A stretch of DNA of 64,000 nucleotides from Bursaphelenchus xylophilus (GCA_904066235.2 CAJFCV020000001.1:310001-374000), one strand, 5' to 3'; shown: positions 12,001-24,074, numbered from the stretch's first letter. Numbers and translations are program-made. Notes: generated by a model from the sequence alone, not told the origin.

Positions 12001-14006
12001 TCGGGGTAACCTATCCTCCGCAAATCGCGCAGAAATACTTGAAATAAGGATGGAAACTTCGGCTGAACCACCCTGTACGTGCGAGAACTAACTAGCTACT
12101 TTTTGCTCCACGATTTCACCAAAAAAATCAAAATTCTTCCAAGTATGGGAAAGTCAATTGAAAATCATTCCAAAAATTTTTCAAGTTTTAGCGGTTTCGG
12201 CTCGAAAATAATTCTTCAAAATTTTCAGAAGGCATAGAACGGTCAATTCAAAATATATTCTTTTGAAACTCGACCGATCGAGGTCCGCATGGTGCAAAAA
12301 ATAATAGATTTATCAGAGCGAAAAAATAAACACATTACGTGCGAGAACTAACTAAATTTCGCACAGTGAAACTTTTCACGGTGCAGAAACTCAAAACATC
12401 AGGCCAGGCAGAATGTTTGCACTAAAGAATAAATCAAATAAACTCACACAGAAACAAACGCCGCCAATTATCGAGGCAATAATGCCCAACAATGATAACA
12501 CTCCGCCAACAGAGCCTGCAATGACGGCTACATTTTTGTGCTCTGGTTCCGATTCGACAGTGGAGTTAAGTCTAAAAATGTCAAATTAAATACAAACAGC
12601 TTCGAAAAATGCGGTTATCACACGATTACAAAAGCTTACGGAAGTTTCGATGGAACGGTGAGGAATTTGACAAAAGTGTTGTCGACAAGGTTGTCATCGA
12701 GTACATTCGTCTCGTTTTCTGGATCTTGAAGGCTGCAGCCGTGAACATTCACCAAATAACGCTGAAAAATCACTGTTAACGCTTCTAAACAGGCAATTCC
12801 AAAAAAATTCGTAAACCCCAGTCTCCAGAAATCCAAGCTGCGCCCGAGCGTTAGCTTTACATTTTTTAGACTAAAACGAGCGCCAAATCAAGCTTGGTGA
12901 AAACCACAAACGACCACGAAGGCCCGCTGCGGGAAGGTCGGCAAAAAAAACTTCTGACGTTTTTTTTTTCTTTACAACCAAACATTAGACACTACTGCTT
13001 AAGAAAATTCAGAAAAAAATGGAGACGATTTTCGAAGTCAGCGCCATCAAAAACCTCCTCCCCCCTCCCCGCCCTCCTCTTTCCCTTTTTCTAGCGGACC
13101 TTTCCGTCCTCAATCGGTGAAAACATCCCGCTGGAGTGTTTAAAGTACAAAATTTCGGCCAAAATTATTTGCCAGCAGCGCCCCAGCTTGGACTTGTAAC
13201 TCGAATTTTGACGCTTTTTGTGACTTCAACTTGATCCAAAAGTTTTCAGACTTACCATCGAGAAAGGACCATGTTTTTTGTTGTCTGCCGGAACCTTGAG
13301 CTTCTCCACCTCACACTCCTTCAATGGCCAGCCCTCCCTGAACTCAGAAAGCTCGACCATTTGACATTTCCCATTCTTTTGCAGAACAAGTCTCTTTCCG
13401 TCCATGTCCAGAGCAATGTGATCATCACAAGTCACTGTCTCAATATCTTGGGGAACTCTCGGGTTCTCAGGAGTCGCTACACCATCAACCCCGGTCTGAA
13501 ATGATGGCAGTGGTTGGCAGGAGATCATGTAAACGTGCTCATCTGATGACGTGAAGTGAAAGCCCGTGACACACGTACTCATGTTTAAAATGCTCGGTAG
13601 TGTATCTGAACCTCTGACGGCACAACGCCTACAAAAAAAAGTAAAAAATTCAAGTCCAACCTACCTTCCATCCGGCAACTCCACATCACCCTTGGTTGTG
13701 ATGTTGTCGCCATGTATCAAGAATTGGAATGTGACGGCCTTTAGGCCCAAAGTTCGGAGCGGGGTAACCGGCTCGCTGAAAAACAAATCGTTGGCTAAAA
13801 ATGGATGCTCTCTAAGATAAAATCGAACCGTCAACTCACTTGTTGATCTTTCCAGTTCCTTCGTCATGGAAAAATCTCGCCAGCTTGCCGGTGTCATCGA
13901 ATCCATAGGTCGTGATGAGAACGTCGGTGGGGCTGGGGTGCTCGAACATTGACCCGCACATCAACAAGACCCGAGTAATCGTAGCGAACGTTCCTGCAGT
14001 GTCCAT
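9056..14006 (-). CDS. Receptor-like transmembrane CK1-family kinase, copy 2 (catalytic-loop Asn changed)
   Basis: Ten exons join in frame to about 729 residues: 14006-13840, 13775-13665, 13628-13256, 12761-12640, 12571-12448, 10696-10403, 10286-10096, 10020-9774, 9684-9325, 9256-9056. The ectodomain is homologous to copy 1 (shared CDDHIAL, NGKCQM and KKHGPFSM-type segments across copies 2-4). The span VAVIAGSVGGVLSLLGIIAS crosses the membrane. The kinase has a degenerate glycine loop (ARGPCSVF), a Lys in MAVKY, the catalytic loop CHGDIKPGHF and DFG. The Asn that normally helps hold the metal is His, so activity is doubtful. The tail is short and Lys/Glu-rich. The ATG at 14004-14006 matches the start of copies 3 and 4; an ATG 24 codons upstream is in frame and no convincing signal peptide is visible. 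A 1.3-kb mariner-type element sits in the intron after the membrane exon. Confidence 0.75.
10776..12075. mobile_element. Mariner-type non-autonomous element (MITE family 3)
   Basis: It is flanked by TA at 10774-10775 and 12076-12077. The terminal inverted repeats begin CAGGGTKGTTCAGCCGAAG and run about 50 bp into TTATTTCA and TTTCTGCGC. The interior contains GAAGCGAAAACATTTC-type 60-bp repeats and the TAGTACC repeat, but no transposase. A sister copy lies at 21142-22631 in the paralogous intron, so the insertion predates the duplication of copies 2 and 3. Confidence 0.85.
12905..13115. mobile_element. Short Mutator-like foldback element with 9-bp target duplication
   Basis: Exact direct repeats GGTGAAAAC flank it at 12896-12904 and 13116-13124. 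The ends contain CCACGAAGG...CGGGAAGG and AGCGGACCTTTCCGTC...CTCAATC, matching the larger elements at 22704 and 33766. A 9-bp duplication is typical of Mutator-like elements. It lies in an intron of receptor kinase copy 2. Confidence 0.8.
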
Positions 14007-15520
14007 ATTGATCGCAGTCGCGATTCTTCCGGAGCGCTGTTTTCGACTGACCGACCACTGGATGGGAAATGACCGCAAATGACGCCCGGTTAGAGTTTGA
14101 ACTTATTTTGATTTTCCCCACATGTCACGAGAGTCGTTATGCAAATTTTTATAGGAAAATCAAAAAAAAATGAATTTAGATTTTTTTCCATGGAAAAGCG
14201 ACCGAACTTTTCGGCAAAATTTCGATATTTTTTGGAAAAACTTTGACTATGGTATGTTAGTGAGGTACCTTCTTTTTTACGTACCACCTTACCCTTCAAA
14301 AACGGCTGCAGCCTGTGATTTTACACTTTATACGATGAAACATGTCCGGAACTAAACTTATTGCCTCCGTATGGAACTAAATGAGTCGTCACAGCCTTCG
14401 TAGGTACCCTTTAAACTATAGAGCTATTATAGTAATTCAGTCCCAGCTAGGTCGAAGCGTTTTTTTCTAACTTTAGTGCCCAAGCTTGGGCGCAGTTCGC
14501 GTAGTACCTTTGTTGTGGCCAAAATAAGGAACTTTTTCCTAAGGGGGTCGCGACTTTTCGGTCCCCACACTTTCGGTCCCCGCCTTTTCGGGCCCGCCTT
14601 TTTGGGGTGGGAAACTTTTCGGTTCCAAAAAAGGAATTTTTACCAAGAGCAGGCTACCCCATTTGATTTTACGTCTAGATTGCGCGTTTTCTGGACGGAT
14701 AACCCACCAAACTTTTAATTTTGTGAAGCTTGTTGCCTCATGGATAATGTAAGTCAATTTATCTTTTTTTTCGCTAAAACAGTGTAAAAGTGGACAGTTC
14801 TACATTTAGTTTTGGAAACTAGATTAATTTTACCGTGTAAATTCGGCTAATGTTATGAAAGACCAGTTTAACCTTGAGTACCAAGCACAACATAAAATTT
14901 AAATTTAGCTGTGTCTGGTTGGAATTTGGTGTTAGAATGAAGCTAACAACTTACTTTACCCTTAGAAATCATTAATCAGAACTTACATTGTCCATCGGGC
15001 CACACACTTCACAAAATTCCAACTTTGTTGTACCATGGATACTCTTAATTTGAATCAATCTGAATCTCAAAAACTAAGCAAAGCCAGAACTTGATTCTTT
15101 TTCCATAATAATCTATTGTCGTAAAGAACATGTTTGAGCAACGAACAATCACATTTCAGGTAATAAGTGTAAAATTGTAAATTGCAATTTTAGATTTCAG
15201 GTGCGCAGAAAATTTGGATCAACCCTGCAAAAAGTTATTTTGCTCGCTGAGGTGGTGGATTTTATTGTTGTAAATGGTGAATACGGACACTACTGGAAAA
15301 AGAATCAAGTTCTGGCCTTGCTTATTGTTAGTTTTTGAGATTCAGATTGATCCAAATTAAATGCGCGGAGTATACAATTAGACAGAATTGTAATACTTAG
15401 AAAATGCATACGACTCTTGAAATCAGCGATGTCGATTACCCTCTTACTTTCCCTTCCCCACCCAGCCGTTGTACCGCCCTTTTTCAGTGGTCCTCGAGGG
15501 GCCTAGACTTATACATTATA
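14007..15520. other. Spacer upstream of receptor kinase copy 2
   Basis: No gene is supported. The stretch 14007-14640 is duplicated upstream of copy 3 (25985-26595) and should include the promoter. Two imperfect inverted arms of about 60 bp (around 15046-15107 and 15295-15361) share TCAAGTTCTGGC and TTTTTGAGATTCAGATTGAT. A segment near 15420-15505 (CAGCGATGTCGATT...GGTCCTCGAGGGGC) recurs near 27565-27650. Confidence 0.6.
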
Positions 15521-16122
15521 CAGGGTGGTTCAGCTAAGTTCGCGGATGTAAAATGCTTATAACTTTTTATAGGATTGTTCAAGTTTTATAAGCAATAGCT
15601 CATTTTATTCCTTAGTCGTTGCCATTTTGTTTCAAAAAAAGATCATTAAAAACGATCAATCCTGCGTCGAGTTATGACCCTTCAAAGTCAAACATGCTTT
15701 TACACGTAAATTTTTGAAAAAATTTAATTTTCAAAAATTTTTGAATTGCGGTGTCACCGCTCGCTGGTACCGGGAAATGATGGTGAACAGAGCGATCCCA
15801 GCTATGCAAAATTGGACCAATTTTGCCAGTCTTTTGAATTCTTCCATAATTTGGCGCCTCATTTGTTCATCCTGGCGAACTCGTTCCAACTCTTCTTCGA
15901 TTACGCGCTTCAATTCCTCTAACGTGTTTGGGCGCCAATCCCTGATGAAAATCCGCTGTGTTAAAAGCATCCAAATGGAGAAATCTAGCGGAGTTAGATC
16001 AGGTGAACGGGGGCCACGCAATTGGAGCTGATTAATAAAATGAGCTATTGCTCATAAAAATTGAACAATCCTGTAAAAAGTTATAAGCATTTTACATCCG
16101 CGAACTTAGCTGAACCACCCTG
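15521..16122. mobile_element. Mariner-family element carrying a transposase remnant
   Basis: TA flanks both sides (15519-15520, 16123-16124). The inverted ends are about 60 bp and begin CAGGGTGGTTCAGCTAAGTT. The right TA is shared with the next element, which begins at 16125. Confidence 0.9.
15731..16021 (-). pseudogene. C-terminal fragment of a Tc1/mariner transposase
   Basis: The 96-codon frame contains GPRSPDLTPLDFSIW, the signature around the last catalytic acidic residue of IS630/Tc1/mariner transposases, followed by a typical helical tail (NTLEELKRVIEEE). The N-terminal DNA-binding domain and the first catalytic residues are missing, so this is a remnant inside a deletion derivative. 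Confidence 0.8.
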
Positions 16123-16124
16123 TA

Positions 16125-17192
16125 CAGGGTGTTTCAAGAAATTTGGAACAAATGACTTGCTTATATCTTTGTGTTCTTTGCAGCTATCAACGAATTTCTT
16201 TTTGCTTCTAAAAATTGACAGCGTGCGTTTTTAGAATCTTAAAAAAAATTTTTTTGTCGGCGGAGGGCCCATTTCTCGGCGTAGAAAATTAGGGCCTTTT
16301 TTAAAAATCACAGCGTATTACGTGGCGGAAACGCCGTTGCAACGGCTGAAATCAAGTTTACGTTACACCTCCTTCGATTTTACGGTATGCATTTTTTTGT
16401 TTTCGATTTTACGCGCACCGCGAAGGCGCGGCGGAGACTTCAGATTTCGGCGGACGTTGTTTTGGGCCTTCGGCTGTTGCAATTCATGTTGGAAAAGAGG
16501 TTGGGGTGATTTTTTGTTGTCATCCAATGCACAGATGGCAAAAATTTCGTGCTTTTTTTCCCCGGCGGAGGATTCGGCGGAGGCTTTATCAAAGGGTCAA
16601 AGCTGTCTTACGAGTCCGGGAAAAATCTCAGCTACAAGAATCCATCAGAGCAGCATTGTCCTTCAAAGATTTTTGATTTTTTTGGTCCGGCGGACAAATC
16701 AGCGGAGTTTTGTTTTTACCCTTTGATAAAGCCTCCGCCGACTCCTCCGCCGGGGATAAAAAGCACGAAATTTTTGCCATCTGTGCATCGGATGACAACA
16801 AAAAACCACCCCAACCTCTTTTCCAACATGAATTGCAACAGCCGAAGGCCCAAAACGACGTCCACCGAAATCTGAGGTCTCCGCCGCGCATCCGCGGAAG
16901 TGCGTAAAATCGAAAACGCAAAAAAAGCATACCGTAAAATCGATGGAGGTATTACGTAAACTTGATTTCAGCCGTTGCAACGGCGTTTCCGCCACGTAAT
17001 ACGCTGTGATTTTTAAAAAAGGCCCTAATTTTCTCCGCCGAGAAATGGGCCCTCCGCCGACGAAAAAAATTTTTTTGAGATTCTAAAAACGCACGCTGTC
17101 AACTTTTAGAAACAAAAAGAAATTCGTTGATAGCTGCAAAGAACAAAAAGATATAAGCAAGTCATTTGTTCCAAATTTCTTGAAACACCCTG
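16125..17192. mobile_element. Long foldback MITE with about 450-bp arms
   Basis: The element begins CAGGGTGTTTCAAGAAATTT and ends with the complement, flanked by TA (16123-16124 and 17193-17194). The two halves are inverted copies for roughly 450 bp each, including GCGGAAACGCCGTTGCAACG at about 16324 and its complement near 16970. The centre near 16600-16720 is short and unique. No coding capacity; the open frames in it mirror one another. Confidence 0.9.
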
Positions 17193-17294
17193 TACAATGA
17201 AAAGTTTCATTGTTTATACAGTGGAACTCTGGGAAAGTTTTCTTTTGTGACTCGGTAATTCAGCGACATTTCGTCAAAAATCAATGATCCGAGA

Positions 17295-17520
17295 TTCCTT
17301 GTGGCATGTCTTCGCACCGTGCGGGTGCATGAAATCGGCGTTGCGACAAGGTGTCGCGCCATAAAGATTTGGCGGGTTGCGAATGAAGAACGCACTGTGC
17401 GATGTTTACCCTTTTCAAAACAATCTTTTTGCACTGTGCGGTGTCGCATTGCACCGTAAATTTTTCAAATTTCATGCACAACGGCGCACTGTGAAGACAT
17501 GTCAAGGCCCTTTGGCAGAG
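17295..17520. mobile_element. Decayed copy of MITE family 1
   Basis: The interior matches 3425-3635 closely, for example AACAATCTTTTTGCACTGTG, and the right end ACATGTCAAGGCCCTTTGGC is a degraded terminal repeat. The outer ends are lost. Confidence 0.7.
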
Positions 17521-17602
17521 TAAATTATCAAAAAGATGAAGTCTTTTCATTGCATAAAATGTCTTCCGCAGCTCGCGTCTCCTTCATTTCCCGATTTTTT
17601 TA

Positions 17603-18171
17603 ACAAGGAAAGTACTTCTATGGGGTATGGAGTTACCGGTCGAGATATGTATCAAAAAATTCGCAAAAATTTTCTGATTCAGAATATATAAAAATTAGCT
17701 GCCTAATTTTGGTCTATCAACGAGTTTTATCAATAAATGTATTTCTCGAGGAAAAAAACTGCGGCAACAAAAGCGCGCTCGGTCTCTTCCTTCGGAAGAG
17801 AGCGGTGTGGCCGAGTGGTTAGGGCGCTAGATTGGGAATCCGAGGGGAACGGGTTCGATTCCTTTTGCCACAAAACCCATTTTTTACATTGGAACTACTT
17901 TTAAGGTGTAGTTGTAATCCAATTTGATATTTTAAGGCTTGTCAAGGCCTCAGAATTTATCTTAGCACAAAATAAAAATTTTTTATTGGTAAAAACGCGG
18001 CCAAAAAGACACTTGCATGGTGTCGCGAGAAAACTTCTGAGGACAAAAACATGTCATCAGACCCAAATTAGGCAGCTAATTTTTTTATATTCTGAATCAG
18101 AAAATTTTTGCGAATTTTTTGATATGTATCTCGACCTGTAACTTCACACCCCATAGAAGTACTTTCCTTGT
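17603..18171. mobile_element. MITE family 2, copy containing a tRNA-like sequence
   Basis: TA flanks the element (17601-17602 and 18172-18173). The inverted ends start ACAAGGAAAGTACTTCTATG and continue for about 110 bp. Unlike the copy at 7028-7475, this one encloses a tRNA-like stretch at 17801-17872. Confidence 0.8.
17801..17872 (+). tRNA. tRNA-like sequence or tRNA pseudogene with intact A and B boxes
   Basis: An exact A box (TGGCCGAGTGG, 17808-17818) and B box (GGTTCGATTCC, 17852-17862) sit at normal spacing. With T54 at 17854 the numbering fits a class I tRNA with a five-base variable loop. The anticodon loop reads TTGGGAA (GGG, nominally Pro). The acceptor stem has two mismatches, the anticodon stem two and the T stem one. 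It is probably a pseudogene or a pol III promoter module; a working tRNA is unlikely. Confidence 0.45.
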
Positions 18172-19384
18172 TATAAAAAATTTTTATTGATTTCCTAAAT
18201 AAGTGACACATATTTTGCCACAGAGTCATTGATTCGGCTCGCCTATTCCTTCGGCTTGGTCTGCGGCTTTTTGGAGATGGCCTTCTTCTCTGATGGCTTC
18301 TTTTCTTCGGCCTTGTGTTCCTCAGCACGGTTTTTTTCCGGTTCCTTCTCCGACTTGTTCGATACTTGCGTCAGTTCAGGCTCCAAGTTGACGGGGGGCA
18401 ACCAGGGGCCAGTGATATCCGGGGCTCCGCAAGCGACACCGACCTGAAATCAAACAAATTATAAAACTAAAAAAAAACAAAAAAAAAAACAAATTCCCTC
18501 CAAAAACTCACCGACTGAATCACAGCCCCAAAGTTGGTCGAATCGATCTCATCCTGGGGAGTCGCATTCCAAAAAGCCTCCTTCAGTCGACTGAAGGCAT
18601 CAGCAAGACCCACGTATTGGTCAGGAAGACATTTCTCGAAGTGCCACTGCTTCTTCAAATCCTGCATTTTGTCCAAATCCTGTTCTTCGGCCCAAGGAAG
18701 GGGGGCAAACATCTCGAAACACATCATCAACCAGGACTGGAAGTCATCACATTGGCCGGTGGGTCTGCCAGAATGGGCGGCGATGGACGCGTACTTCGGA
18801 GTGCCCAACAGGCTATCCGATGGTCTGGAAGATCGAAAAGGACGGGCCAAGCCAAAGTCGATGATCGTGAGCTGAAAATGGAACATGTAATGGACTGCAA
18901 GTACGCAAGAAGCATTTTTGAACCACCAAAAATCGTGCTCTTCTTATTTCTGCCACTTACAAATCCTGCATTATGGTTACGTTGAGTCATAAAGTGTCCC
19001 GGCTTGATGTCTCCATGACAATATCCCATATTCTGCAGGCCTCTGATGGTGAACCAAGTCTGATAGCAGATGCTGAGTTTGGCTTTGATGTCCAACTTGT
19101 GTGCATTCAGGATCACAGACAACGATGGGCCCTGCAGCAGAGTGATCGTAAACAGGCAAAGTTCCGTCTGGCCGTGGTCAATGACGCGCGGGAAACGCTG
19201 GTCCTTGCTGAAAATTAACTAATTATTAAGTTTTTCCATGCGGACTGCAGTGCGGAAAAAAATCAAGAAACCCCAAACTTACAAACCGCATGCCGATGCA
19301 ATGTTACGGACAACAGTGAAATCACGCAAGGTCTTCTCTTGCAGTTCTTTGCCTGTGTACTTCACCGCCATTGAACCCATTTTA

Positions 19385-20589
19385 TTAGGTTGATTCAAAA
19401 GTTTTTCCACATTTTTTTGAGACACTTCAAAATAAAATTCCTGGAGCCTGATTGAATGTACGTTAAAACTGAAAGCATAGATGTATGGGGCAGACCATTG
19501 CAAAATTTTTGATTCGTAGAATTTTATTTTCTACAAGCTTCCTTTCAGAATATTTCAAAAATACTAAAAATTTCTCCGTTTGTGTCATGGTGAATATCCC
19601 GGGCCCTAGCAATTTTCCAGCCCACTAAAAAGTCTCGGGTTTTGGGTTATTCGTACTGGGGATGACTGTAGTTTCTTCTGAATTTATTGCTCTACTTATA
19701 TCTACACTGACGTTTTTTGTAGGATCCCATAAAGTTGGCCGAAGAGCCGAGCTACCGATCAAAAGCAGATTTTTACAAATTTTTTGAAAGGAGTTAGACT
19801 TTTTTGACTTGGCTGCCATTCAGGTTGTACAAAGACAGTATGCTGATGATACATTCAAAAAGTCACCAACTGAAATTGCCTTATAAGGTAGAAAAGTAGC
19901 ATAAACTGCACTTTTAGGCGAATTTTTGTAATTTTTTTACTGGTATGGCAAGAGGACCTTCAGCTTAGCGCGTCTAGCAACTGATAGTGTATGTCAAGTA
20001 GGATCAATTATTTATTAAATAACTAGGATACCGGGCGAGAGTAATGAACAGAAAACGTTTTTGTAAAAATCCCCTAAATTTCGTAAAATATTGGTAGATT
20101 AGAAAGATTCGATTTTTCTGCCGCATAGCTAAAGCTAGCGCGAATGTTTAGCATTGGCGTTGTAGTGCTACTCATACACTACAATAACAGAAAGCGTTAT
20201 CTCTTAGTGCTTCTAATAGCTGCGTCTACAGGGTCTACTTTTGCCAGATCCTAATTTTAGATTTTTCGCACTAAAAATTTTTCGACTAGCCCTATAGCAA
20301 ATTGTCCTCGATGCCATAGAGATTACATACAGGCATACCATATTCTAGAATATTAAGAAGATACAGCCACTCGAGACGTAACGCCGGCGGTTTACTTTTT
20401 CTTCCTTCGAGTAGTTAAGGTTTAACACGGCGCTACTACTACAAATTGCTAAGTTGTAAAAAGTTATTAATCTACTATAATCTACAAACAGCCCTCTTTC
20501 TAACAAGATATATATCAGGCCCACTGGCTTTGGTCTAAATTTTTTAAAATTTTTTAAACACATGTGGAAAAACTTTTGAATCAACCTAA
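19385..20589. mobile_element. Mariner-like element inserted in the kinase exon of copy 3
   Basis: Inverted ends start TTAGGTTGATTCAAAAGTTT and extend about 30 bp through TTCCACAT. Comparison with copy 2 shows the intact exon reading CATTTTAGAATTG; here the TA is duplicated at 19383-19384 and 20590-20591. The TTAGGTTG end is characteristic of mariner. I find no transposase frame in the 1205-bp interior. Confidence 0.9.
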
Positions 20590-21141
20590 TAGAATTGTAA
20601 GCGTAGAACACTGAGCAGGGGCCTCGAGCAATCGGCGTCTCACTGCACAGACAATAGCTTTGCATTTTGTGGATGTTACGCTGCAATCAAAAAAAATTAT
20701 CACCATGAAAAAAAAGTCAGAAAACTTTTGTCGCACTGTGCAAAAATCGAAGTTGAAGCACAGCGCAAAAAAAATCAAAAAAAAAAAAGAACCCACCGGA
20801 ATTCGGAATTTCAACTCCCTGTCTTCAAAATAATTCTTGGACACCGGATAGAGCACAAGCTCCCAAATATTGAACATCTTCTCGGACTCTGGTTTTTCAC
20901 TCTCATCCGTGGTCGGAACGAGTGGAACGGCCGCTCTTACGGCCAACGCAGAGTCATTGGTCGGGATGGAAGAAGCTTTTTGCACCTTTCCGCTCTTCTT
21001 GGCTTTTCGTTTCTTCTAAAATTTTCCTTTTTGGTACAAAAGTACAAAAAAAAACAAATCTCGCACAGCGCAAACAAAAAAATATGTTCCGCACGGTGCA
21101 AAAAATAATAGATTTCTCAGAGCGAAAAAATGAACACATTA

Positions 21142-22631
21142 CAGGGTGGTTCAGCCGAAGCTTCCACCCTTATTTCACGTATTTCTGCGCCGAAAATGCA
21201 CCAATTTTTATAAAATTTATATCAAATTGAAGCTGAGGTTCCCCATTTTTTGTCTGCCAAATATGACATACGCAAGTTCAAGGATGCCTCCGTACTGACC
21301 TTTGACATTTTCATTCCAAATTTTGGAGCCCAACATCGGTGAAACTTAGAAAATTTTTGGAATGATTTTCAATTCGAAAGAATGAAAACGAAAGCTCTTT
21401 TCTCGGGAAATCCAGGCCTTACAACTTTATCTTCAGTGTGGATTTCGTCATCCACATAGACAGTCTCGCCCATTTCTTCGTATTTTTTAAAATTTCGATT
21501 AACGAAGCCTGTTACCCCAAAACAGAAGAGCAATGCCTTGAAGATTAATTAGGAGTATTCCGTTGACTACCGTCAATTTTTTCAGCTACCTCTAAATGTC
21601 TTATTTAGCCAAAGACTCCAATATTTTCCAAATACGAGAACTTAATTGAAAATCATTTCAAAAATTTTCTAAGTTTCACCGACTTCGGGCTTCAAAAGTT
21701 GGAATGAAAATGTCAAAGGTCAGTACGGGGGTCCTTGAACTTCGGCCTGTCACATTTGGTGGGCAAAAAATAGGGAACCTCAGCTTCATTTTGATATAAT
21801 TTCGGATAGGTTAACTCGGAGGATAGGTTGCCTTTTTTCTGAAGAAAAAATTTCTTTTTGGAATTTTTTGGATTTTTTGCTTCGGGACTTGGAAAAAAAG
21901 GATTTTTTGTGAAAATTGAAAAAAAATTTGAAATGTTTTCGCTTCGGGAGTGGAAAAAATACTTTTTTGTGAAAATTGAACAAAATTTGAAATGTTTTCG
22001 AGCTGACTGAGTATGAACTGACTGAATCTGAAAACTGGGTTTCTGTTACTCTACAACCTTTAGAGATTCCTTTTGAAATTTCTTCGACTTATAACACTTT
22101 TAGACGTTAATGGTGTTGTTTTGGTGCCTAGTACTGCTTAAAAAACACATTTTTAACACTTGGTACTAAATAGTATAATACTACCTGGTACTATTTAGTA
22201 CGAGGTGCAAATTTGGCCGTAAGGCAGTAATGGCGTTGGTTTGGTGCTTAGTAGAACCCAAAAACACGTGGTACTATATAGTACCAGCTGGACCATCGGT
22301 TTTAGACAAAATTTTAGTGCTGGCGGCATCACAGTTCATATTCCGCCAGACACCCTTTTTTTTACTCCCGATGCAAAAAGATTTCAAAATTTTGTTGAAT
22401 TTTCCAAAAAAAAATTTTTTTCCAGTCCCGAAGCGAAAACGTTTCAATTTTTTTCAAATTTCACAAAAAATCCTTTTTTCCAAGTCCCGAAGCGAAAACA
22501 CTTCAAAAAAATTCTTTCTTTGGTAAATGGTAACCTGTCCTCTAGGTAACCTATTCTCGGGGTAACCTATCCTCCGCAAATCGCGCAGAAATACTTGAAA
22601 TAAGGATGGAAACTTCGGCTGAACCACCCTG
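21142..22631. mobile_element. MITE family 3, second copy (intron of copy 3)
   Basis: TA at 21140-21141 and 22632-22633 flanks ends beginning CAGGGTGGTTCAGCCGAAG. It occupies the same intron position as 10776-12075 in copy 2 but has an extra internal segment of about 190 bp, so it is a diverged inherited copy. Confidence 0.85.
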
Positions 22632-22703
22632 TACGTGCGAGAACTAACTAAATTTCGCACAGTGAAATTTTTGATTTTAGTAAGAGCGTAAGCTACTTTT
22701 TGC

Positions 22704-24074
22704 CACGAAGGACGGAAAGGTCCGCTGTGCGGAAAGGTCCGCTGCGCGGAAAGGTCCGCTGTGCGGAAAGGTCCGCTAAAAAAAAGAGGAGGGCGGGGAG
22801 GGGGAGGTTTTCGAAGGCGCAGATTTCGAATATCGTATCCATTTTTTTCTGAATTTTACAATTTTGCTTATGCAGTAGTGTTAACTAGTAATTTTTAAAA
22901 AAATTTTTTTGAGTAATGGATTTAGGCGTAAGTTATATTGTACTTGGTGTTTTGATTTTTAGGTGTGACTAGTCTCGAAAAAAATTTTTTTTGAAATGTT
23001 TTCGCTTCGAGACTTGAAAAAAAGGATTTTTTGTGAAATTTGAATAAATTTGAAATGTTTTCGCTTCGGGACATCAAAAAAAGAATTTTTGGTGAAATTT
23101 GAAAAAAATTTGAAATGTTTTCGCTTCGGGACTGAGAAAAAAAAGAATTGTTTGAAAAATTCAACAAAATTTTGAAATCTTTTCGCATCGGGAGTAGAAA
23201 AAAGGGTGTCTGACTGAATATTAACTGTGGTGCCGCCAGCACTAAAATTTTGTTTAAAACCAATGGTACCACCTGGTACTATATAGTACTACCTGGTACT
23301 CTATAGTACCACGTGTTTTTGGGCTCTACTAAGCACCAAACCATCATCATTACTGCCTTACGGCCAAATTTTCACTTCTCACTAAACAGTACCAGTTGGT
23401 ACTATATAGTACCAAGTGATAAAACGTGTTTTTGGGTTCTACTAGGCACCAAACCAACGCCATTACCGCCTTACGGCCAAATTTGCACCTCGTACTAAAT
23501 AGTACTACCTGGTACTATTTAGTACCAAGTGTTAAAAATGTGTTTTTTAAGCAGTACTAGGCACCAAAACAACACCATTAACGTCTAAAAGTGTTATAAG
23601 TCGAAAAAATTTCAAAAAGAATCCCTAAAGGTAGTAAAGTAACAGAAACCCAGTTTTCATATTCAGTCAGTTCATACTCAGTCAGCTCGAAAAAATTTCT
23701 AATTTTATTCAAATTTCACAAAAAATCCTTTTTTCCAAGTCCCGAAGCGAAAACATTTCAAATTTTACTCAAATTTCACAAAAAATCCTTTTGTTTCATG
23801 TCCCGAAGCGAAAACATTTCAAATTTTATTCAAATTTCACAAAAAATCCTTTTGTTTCATGTCCCGAAGCGAAAACATTTCAAATTTTATTCAATTTTCA
23901 CAAAAAATCCTTTTGTTTCCAGTCCCGAAGCGAAAAAATTTCAATTTTTTACAATTTTCACAAAAAATCCTTTTTTTCCCACCCTCTTCTTTTCCTTTTT
24001 TTAGCGGACCTTTCCGCAGCGGACGTTTCCGTACAGCGGACCTTTCCGCGCAGCGGACCTTTCCGTACTCAATC
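22704..24074. mobile_element. Mutator-like foldback element, 1.37 kb
   Basis: The 9-bp direct repeat ACTTTTTGC lies at 22695-22703 and 24075-24083; copy 2 has the single uninterrupted site near 12091. The ends carry tandem GGAAAGGTCCGCTGYGC units pointing inward. The interior holds about 60-bp GAAGCGAAAACATTTC repeats in opposite orientations and TAGTACC repeats. A second copy in reverse orientation is at 33766-35166. No protein-coding capacity. Confidence 0.9.
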
